From Burkholderiales bacterium (lineage in GTDB: Bacteria > Pseudomonadota > Gammaproteobacteria > Burkholderiales > Burkholderiaceae_A), in assembly GCA_027486725.1 (NCBI GenBank), contig JAIXOP010000008.1:62001-126000 (forward strand): a DNA stretch of 64,000 nucleotides, given 5' to 3'. Each line of letters begins with the position of its first letter. Position 1 is the first letter of the stretch. Position numbers and translations under genes: made by a program. The notes under the pieces were generated by a model. The model saw only the letters and a list, made by a program, of their open reading frames with translations, searched no databases and was not told the origin of the DNA. This document shows, one piece after another, positions 59,229 through 64,000 of this stretch.

Positions 59229-60935
59229 ATGGAGTGGAAACAGGGAATGCGGAAATCCGAAGAGCAGCAGCAGGCGGGTGCCAGGGCCCAGGCCGTGGCG
59301 ACGAACGAGACTCGATCCCGGGGGGTCGGCCCGCTGTTGCGCATCATAACGAGCGCAGCATTGATCCTGACAACGACCCTGTCTTCCGTGGCCCATGCCC
59401 AGGCCCTGCCCAGCCTGGGTGCGGTCGATGCAGGGGCCTTCTCGCCAGCGCAAGAAAAGCGCACGGGCGAGGCCATCATGCGCGAGCTGCGGCGCGCGGG
59501 CGTCATTCTCGAAGACCCCGAGGCCACCGATTACCTGCGGGCCCAGGCCTACCGGCTGCTGCGCGCAGCCCAGGCCCGGGGCGACCTGGACCCCAGCCTG
59601 GGGCTTGCCCCCGAGGATTTCGAGGTCTTTGTGGTGGCCGAGCCCAGCATCAACGCCTTTGCCCTGCCCGGCGGCAAGATCGGCATGCACTCGGGCCTGA
59701 TGGTTCAGGCCGGAACCGAGGGTGAACTGATGTCGGTGCTGGCGCACGAGATCGCCCACGTGACCCAGCGGCACATCGCCCAGACCATCGGCCGTCAAGG
59801 CAACACCACCCTCGTGATGGCGACATCCCTGCTGCTGGCCATCCTGGCTGGCGCCAGTGGCAGCCCCGACGCCTCGGTGGGGGTCCTCGCCCTGGGCGAG
59901 ACCCTGGCGCTGCGCGACGCGCTGGCCTTCTCGCAGGGGGCCGAACGGGATGCAGACCGCGTGGGGCTGGAGCTGATGGCCGAGGCGGGCTTTCCCGCCC
60001 GCGATGCGGTGGCCTTGTTTGAGCGGCTGGGGGCCGCCTCGCAGTTTTACGAGAACCGAGACGCCACCGACTACCTGCGCACCCACCCGCTGTCGAGCGA
60101 GCGGGTGGCCAATGCCCGCAACTTCCTCATGCGGCAGCCCGATCCTCCAGGGCTCTCCCCCGCCTCGCAGGAGTTCCTCATGCTGCAGGCCCGCCTTGGC
60201 CTGGCCCACAGCCCAAGCGGCGATGCCCGTGCGGTGGTCACCCAGCGCCTGAAGGCCCGCGCGCGGCAAGCCGAGACCGATGGCGATGCTGCCGCCGCGG
60301 CCGCGGCTCACTATGGCCTGGCCTGGGCCCATCTGGTGGAGGCCCGCTGGCCCGCCGCGGGGTCGGCGCTGGCCGTGGCCAATGCCTCGGCCGTGCGGAT
60401 CTCCGATCCGGCGCGGCGGTCTGCCGCCCAGGGCATGATTCTTCGGGCCGAGCAGGAGCTGGCCCTGCGCTCGGGCAACCTGGCGCGGGCTTGGACGCTG
60501 GGCCAGGCCGAGGCCCTCCGAGCCATCGCGCCGGTGAGCCTCCGCGCCCAGGAGCGCACCGCCCTGGCCGCCGGGGTGCAGGGCCCCCCAGGGGTGGCGC
60601 CCGCTGAGGTCCACCGCTATGCCGAGGCCCTGCTCAAAAAGTATCCTCGAGACAGTGAGACCTGGCGCCTGGCAGCCGAGGCGGCCGACCGCGCGGGTCT
60701 GCGCGCCGATGCCCATCGGGCGGTGGCCGAGAGTCTTGTGATTCGTGGGGCCCTGGCCTCGGCCATCCAGCAGCTCGAGTTGGCCCAGCGGGCGGGCAGC
60801 GCCGATGTTCGAACGGGCGCGATTGTTCAGGCGCGGCTCAATGAGCTTCGCCGCACCTACCGAGAAGAACTGGAACGCGACCGCCGCGCCGGGGTGGATC
60901 GCCGCGATCCGATCGACCGGCCGAATCGGCCTTGA
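59229..60935 (+). CDS. Periplasmic M48 metalloprotease with TPR-like C-terminal half (BepA-like)
   Basis: A 568-residue exported protease. A hydrophobic signal segment follows a long polar N-terminus (cleavage likely after AHA near residue 55). The M48 zinc site is HEIAH at 173-177, with the third ligand in [12 protein letters not shown]. After about residue 300 the sequence is Ala/Leu/Glu-rich helical repeats, the BepA/YfgC arrangement, which assists outer membrane protein assembly and degrades misfolded OMPs. GGGAG is placed correctly for ATG 59229; ATG 59247 is an alternative start. Confidence 0.9.
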   Translation: MEWKQGMRKSEEQQQAGARAQAVATNETRSRGVGPLLRIITSAALILTTTLSSVAHAQALPSLGAVDAGAFSPAQEKRTGEAIMRELRRAGVILEDPEATDYLRAQAYRLLRAAQARGDLDPSLGLAPEDFEVFVVAEPSINAFALPGGKIGMHSGLMVQAGTEGELMSVLAHEIAHVTQRHIAQTIGRQGNTTLVMATSLLLAILAGASGSPDASVGVLALGETLALRDALAFSQGAERDADRVGLELMAEAGFPARDAVALFERLGAASQFYENRDATDYLRTHPLSSERVANARNFLMRQPDPPGLSPASQEFLMLQARLGLAHSPSGDARAVVTQRLKARARQAETDGDAAAAAAAHYGLAWAHLVEARWPAAGSALAVANASAVRISDPARRSAAQGMILRAEQELALRSGNLARAWTLGQAEALRAIAPVSLRAQERTALAAGVQGPPGVAPAEVHRYAEALLKKYPRDSETWRLAAEAADRAGLRADAHRAVAESLVIRGALASAIQQLELAQRAGSADVRTGAIVQARLNELRRTYREELERDRRAGVDRRDPIDRPNRP

Positions 60936-60939
60936 GCGG

Positions 60940-61794
60940 TCAGCGGAACACGACGGTCTTGCTGCCGTTGAGCAGGATCCGGCGCTCCGCATGCCAGCGC
61001 ACCGCGCGCGCCAGCACCCTCGACTCGATGTCCTCCCCGAGTTGGGCCAGGTGGGTGGGCGTCTTGGTGTGGTCGACCCGCTCGACATCCTGCTCGATGA
61101 TCGGCCCCTCATCGAGGTCGGTCGTCACGTAGTGGGCGGTGGCCCCGATGAGCTTGACTCCCCGGGCGTGGGCCTGAGCGTAGGGCCTTCCGCCCTTGAA
61201 GCTGGGCAGGAATGAGTGGTGGATGTTGATCGCCCTGCCGGCCAAGGCGCCACAGAGCTGGGGCGAGAGAATCTGCATGTAGCGCGCCAAGACCACCAGC
61301 TCCACCCCGAGCGCCTCGACCAGCGAGAGGATCCGGCCCTCCTGCTCTGCGCGGGTCTCGGCGGACACGGGCAGGTGGTGAAAGGCGATGCCATGGTGGC
61401 GCACCAGGCCCTCGAAGTCGGGGTGGTTGGAGACCACGCCCACCACATCCACCGGCAGTTGCTGGGTCTGCACCCGAAACAGCAGGTCATTGAGGCAGTG
61501 GCCCTGCTTGGAGACGAGCACCAGGGTTCGTGCCTTGCGCTGGGCGGGGTGGATCTCGAAGCGCATCTGGTGGGCCTTGGCCACCGATGCAAAGTCCTCG
61601 GTCAGCGCCGTGGCCTCGAGCTCGGTGGGGGCATCGAAGTGGACCCGCATGAAGAAGAGCTGGGTCTCGTCATCGCCGTATTGGGCGGAATCGAGAATGT
61701 TGCATCCCCGATCCATGAGGAATGCCGCCACCCGATAGACCAGGCCCCGGGCATCGGGGCAGGACAGGGTGAGGATGAAGTCGTGGTGGGTCAT
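60940..61794 (-). CDS. purU: Formyltetrahydrofolate deformylase
   Basis: Hydrolyses 10-formyl-THF to formate and THF, balancing one-carbon pools and supplying formate. The 284-residue protein has an N-terminal ACT domain (about residues 5-85: [20 protein letters not shown]) and a formyltransferase-type domain with [16 protein letters not shown] and [15 protein letters not shown]. Its ATG overlaps the stop of the zinc-ribbon gene; its end converges with the M48 gene, with four bases between stops. Confidence 0.95.
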   Translation of the reverse strand: MTHHDFILTLSCPDARGLVYRVAAFLMDRGCNILDSAQYGDDETQLFFMRVHFDAPTELEATALTEDFASVAKAHQMRFEIHPAQRKARTLVLVSKQGHCLNDLLFRVQTQQLPVDVVGVVSNHPDFEGLVRHHGIAFHHLPVSAETRAEQEGRILSLVEALGVELVVLARYMQILSPQLCGALAGRAINIHHSFLPSFKGGRPYAQAHARGVKLIGATAHYVTTDLDEGPIIEQDVERVDHTKTPTHLAQLGEDIESRVLARAVRWHAERRILLNGSKTVVFR

Positions 61795-61997
61795 CCGTGG
61801 CTATGCCCGGCGGACTCCCCAGCGGCCATCTGGTAGCGGGTGCCGCAATAGGGGCAGGCCACAGGACCATGGGAGAGGTCGAGGGTGACTCGCGGGTGCG
61901 AGCACCAGACGGGCATGCGGGCGCTGGGGCAGGTCGCGGGAAGTTCGGCGGCCGTCAGTTCCACCACGGCTGGGGTGTGGGCGCTGGGCTTGGTCAT
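61791..61997 (-). CDS. Small zinc-ribbon (zf-CHCC-like) protein
   Basis: A 68-residue protein containing a Cys/His pattern: WCSHPRVTLDL then PVACPYCGTRYQM, like the zf-CHCC domain found in a small protein beside ilvE in betaproteobacteria. Function is unknown. It lies four bases after ilvE and overlaps purU as ATGA. The short length and His-rich end (GHSHG) could also bind metal. Confidence 0.8.
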   Translation of the reverse strand: MTKPSAHTPAVVELTAAELPATCPSARMPVWCSHPRVTLDLSHGPVACPYCGTRYQMAAGESAGHSHG

Positions 61998-62001
61998 GGG
62001 A

Positions 62002-62931
62002 TCAGAGGGCGGTGAGCCAGTGCTGGTACTCGGGCGCCCGGCCCTGGACCGCTGCGAAGAACTTGTCCTGAATCCGGGTGGTGATCGGGCCTCGGCCGCC
62101 ATTGCCAATGATGCGCCGGTCGAGCTCGCGGATGGGCGTGACCTCGGCGGCGGTGCCCGTGAAGAAGGCCTCATCGGCGGTGTAGATCTCATCGCGGGTG
62201 ATGCGCTTTTCCACCATGGGGATGCCCAGATCTTTGGCGATGGTGAAGATCGTGTTGCGGGTGATGCCATCGAGGCAGGTGGCGAGGTCGGGTGTGTAGA
62301 TCACGCCGTTGCGCACGATGAAGAGGTTCTCGCCCGATCCCTCCGAGACGTAGCCATCGGTGTCGAGCAGCAGGGCCTCGTCGTAGCCATCGGCCGCCGC
62401 TTCCTGGTGGGCGAGGATGGAGTTGATGTAGTAGCCGCAGGCCTTGGCCCGCACCAGAGAGACATTCACGTGGTGCCGACTGAAGGAGGAGGTCTTCACC
62501 CGGATGCCCTTGTTGAGGCCATCCTCACCCAGATACGCGCCCCAGGCCCAGGCCGCGATCGACACATGGATGGTGTTGTTGCGGGCAGAGATGCCGAGTT
62601 TCTCGGAGCCAATGAAGACCAGCGGCCGGATGTATGCCGACCGCAGACCGTTGCGGCGGACGGTCTCGAGCTGCGCCTCGGCCAGAACATCGGCGCCAAA
62701 GGGCACCTGCAGGCCAAAGATCTTGGCCGAGTTCAGCAGCCGCTCGGTGTGCTCGTGCAGGCGGAAGATCGCCGAAGTATTGGGGCCGGTCTCGTAGCAG
62801 CGCACGCCCTCGAAGACGCCCATGCCGTAGTGCAGCGTGTGGGTCAGGACGTGGACCTTGGCATCGCGCCAGGGCACAAACTGACCATCCATCCAGATGC
62901 TGCCGTCGCGGTCGGCCAAAGACGTGCTCAT
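62002..62931 (-). CDS. ilvE: Branched-chain amino acid aminotransferase
   Basis: PLP-dependent final step of valine, leucine and isoleucine synthesis. The 309-residue length is typical. Motifs are THTLHYGMGVFEGVR, the PLP lysine in VRAKACGYYINS, ISEG-like VSEGSGENLF and GTAAEVTPI for cofactor phosphate. TGGAGA precedes ATG 62931. Confidence 0.96.
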   Translation of the reverse strand: MSTSLADRDGSIWMDGQFVPWRDAKVHVLTHTLHYGMGVFEGVRCYETGPNTSAIFRLHEHTERLLNSAKIFGLQVPFGADVLAEAQLETVRRNGLRSAYIRPLVFIGSEKLGISARNNTIHVSIAAWAWGAYLGEDGLNKGIRVKTSSFSRHHVNVSLVRAKACGYYINSILAHQEAAADGYDEALLLDTDGYVSEGSGENLFIVRNGVIYTPDLATCLDGITRNTIFTIAKDLGIPMVEKRITRDEIYTADEAFFTGTAAEVTPIRELDRRIIGNGGRGPITTRIQDKFFAAVQGRAPEYQHWLTAL

Positions 62932-62953
62932 GATTTCTCCAGACAAAAGTGGT

Positions 62954-63003
62954 CGCCCCAGGGGCGGGCTGTGGGTTGGGCTGCGGGTTGTGCTGCGGGA
63001 GGT
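62954..63003. repeat. Palindrome and 12-bp tandem repeats between glnE and ilvE
   Basis: CGCCCCAGGGGCG (62954-62966) is a perfect palindrome around one central base. It is followed by three 12-base units GCTGTGGGTTGG, GCTGCGGGTTGT and GCTGCGGGAGGT (62968-63003). Together they fill about half of the 98-base gap upstream of ilvE. The palindrome could act as a glnE terminator read leftward, but only a short TTTT follows. Confidence 0.6.
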
Positions 63004-63029
63004 GCCAAGACGGCAAACCCGCATTTTAG

Positions 63030-64000
63030 CTAGAAGGGCCGTCCTCGGATTTCCGCAAGGCTTCGGGGGTTGGCGGGCGCATCGGCAAACACCCGCTGCC
63101 ACAGGGCCTGCACGGCACTGCGGGCCTGGTCGATGGCGCCCTCGGGGGGCAGGCGCGCGGCCGTGCTGCCCGCGAGCCGCAGCCGATGCTGCTCCTTGCG
63201 AAAGAGCCGATAAGCGGCGGCTGTCTGCTCGGCGAGGTCGCTGGGAACCAGGCCGGCCTGCGCGGCACGCCCCAAGAGGGCGATGTTGCCCGCATTGTCG
63301 AGCAGGGCAGGGACCCGATGCGCGTGGGCGAGCACCAGGGCCTGGACCATGAACTCGATGTCGACCATGCCGCCGGCATCGTGCTTGAGGTCGAAGAGGG
63401 CCGAGGGGTTGGGGTGGCCCTCGTGCATCCTCTGGCGCATCGAGAGAATCTCCTCGAGCGTGGCCGCGGCGTCGCGTTCCATGGCGAGGATGTCCCGCCG
63501 GCCCTGCTCGAATGCGGCACCGATGCCAGGGTCTCCAGCGCAATGCCGGGCGCGCGTAAGGGCCTGATGCTCCCAGACCCAGGCCTGGTGACGCTGGTAC
63601 TCCAGAAATCCGTGAAGGTCGGTGACCAGCAGGCCTGCGTTGCCGTTGGGGCGCAGGCGCAGGTCGATGTCGAAGAGCTGCCCCGCCGCGGTGGTGGTGG
63701 ACAGCCACATCGTGACGCGCTGGGCGAACTTTGCGTAGCGTTCCTGGGCAAGTTCGTGGGGGTCATCGAAGAGGAAGATCAGGTCGAGGTCGGAGGCATA
63801 GCCCAGCTCTTTGCCCCCCAGGCGGCCATAGGCCACCACCGCGAAGGCCGGCACATCGCGGTGCCGCTTGGGGCTGGCCCGCCAGGCCTGCGTCAGGGTG
63901 GCGTCGATCACGGCATCGGCCAGGGAAGAGAGCTGATCCGAGAGCCGCTCCACCGTCCAGAGGCCTTGCAGATCCTGCACGAGCAGACGGAATAAGGCGG
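63030..64000 (-). CDS. glnE: Glutamine synthetase adenylyltransferase, C-terminal part (5' end beyond window)
   Basis: GlnE adenylylates and deadenylylates glutamine synthetase according to nitrogen status. The 323 visible residues are the C-terminal adenylyltransferase half: YGRLGGKELGYASDLDLIFLFDD (nucleotidyltransferase metal site), IDLRLRPNGNAGLLV, and the C-terminal helical domain ending WQRVFADAPANPRSLAEIRGR. The frame runs open through the right edge, so the N-terminal regulatory and removase part is outside the window. It ends 98 bases before ilvE. Confidence 0.95.
   Translation of the reverse strand, partial: ALFRLLVQDLQGLWTVERLSDQLSSLADAVIDATLTQAWRASPKRHRDVPAFAVVAYGRLGGKELGYASDLDLIFLFDDPHELAQERYAKFAQRVTMWLSTTTAAGQLFDIDLRLRPNGNAGLLVTDLHGFLEYQRHQAWVWEHQALTRARHCAGDPGIGAAFEQGRRDILAMERDAAATLEEILSMRQRMHEGHPNPSALFDLKHDAGGMVDIEFMVQALVLAHAHRVPALLDNAGNIALLGRAAQAGLVPSDLAEQTAAAYRLFRKEQHRLRLAGSTAARLPPEGAIDQARSAVQALWQRVFADAPANPRSLAEIRGRPF

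Overview
This window is a gene-dense, GC-rich chromosomal segment from a betaproteobacterium, most likely Burkholderiales. The evidence is the gene order: the dcw cluster mraZ to ftsZ followed by a peroxiredoxin gene and lpxC, then dciA/secA/argJ, zapD/coaE/pilD, ispB/rplU/rpmA/obgE/proB, rppH/proS, ffh/ccsA/ampD, NrdR-controlled nrdAB, a Lys/Ala-rich histone H1-like protein, accBC/prmA, mpl, and ilvE/glnE. I see no insertion sequence, prophage, integrase, CRISPR array or plasmid origin. The genus is not recognisable.

Layout. 1-930 is the truncated 5' part of a 7TMR-DISM membrane sensor. 952-3023 is the formaldehyde pair frmB/frmA. 3114-3465 is the RNase P RNA. 3505-4578 is an unknown lipoprotein, followed by a decayed vapC toxin remnant. 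5008-23898 is one dcw/lpxC transcription block led by a MraZ operator, with almost every gene joined to the next by ATGA, GTGA or TGATG overlaps; murE and murF are fused. 23959-35481 holds secretion, arginine, CoA, quinone, ribosomal protein and proline genes, with a tRNA-Pro. In this stretch the usual pilB, pilC, yacG and ATPase neighbours are missing and PilD is reduced to its peptidase half. 35346-40898 holds RNA decapping, ProRS, SRP GTPase, cytochrome c assembly and AmpD. 40969-46121 holds nrdAB with tandem NrdR boxes and the histone-like gene. 46222-52814 is mainly a leftward operon (unknown gene, tlpA-like, aroQ, accB, accC, prmA, pfkB-like, glycine-zipper lipoprotein). 52853-64000 holds mpl, a ribonuclease-AroE fusion, mgtE, moaC, an M48 protease, purU, a zinc-ribbon gene, ilvE and the 3' part of glnE.

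The genes serve mainly cell envelope growth and division (MurC-G, MraY, Ddl, FtsA/I/L/Q/W/Z, ZapD, LpxC, Mpl, AmpD), protein export (SecA, Ffh), translation (ProRS, L21, L27, ObgE, RNase P, PrmA) and central biosynthesis (fatty acid, aromatic, arginine, proline, branched-chain amino acids, CoA, dNTPs).

The most unusual features are the in-frame RNB ribonuclease-shikimate dehydrogenase fusion, the peptidase-only PilD in a stripped neighbourhood, repeated Ser/Ala/Pro/Thr-rich insertions in cytoplasmic enzymes, -10-like boxes that abut start codons at several divergent gene pairs (possible leaderless mRNAs), and extensive antisense 3' overlaps. I did not find a clearly new multi-gene system. All calls come from reading the sequence; no database search was run.
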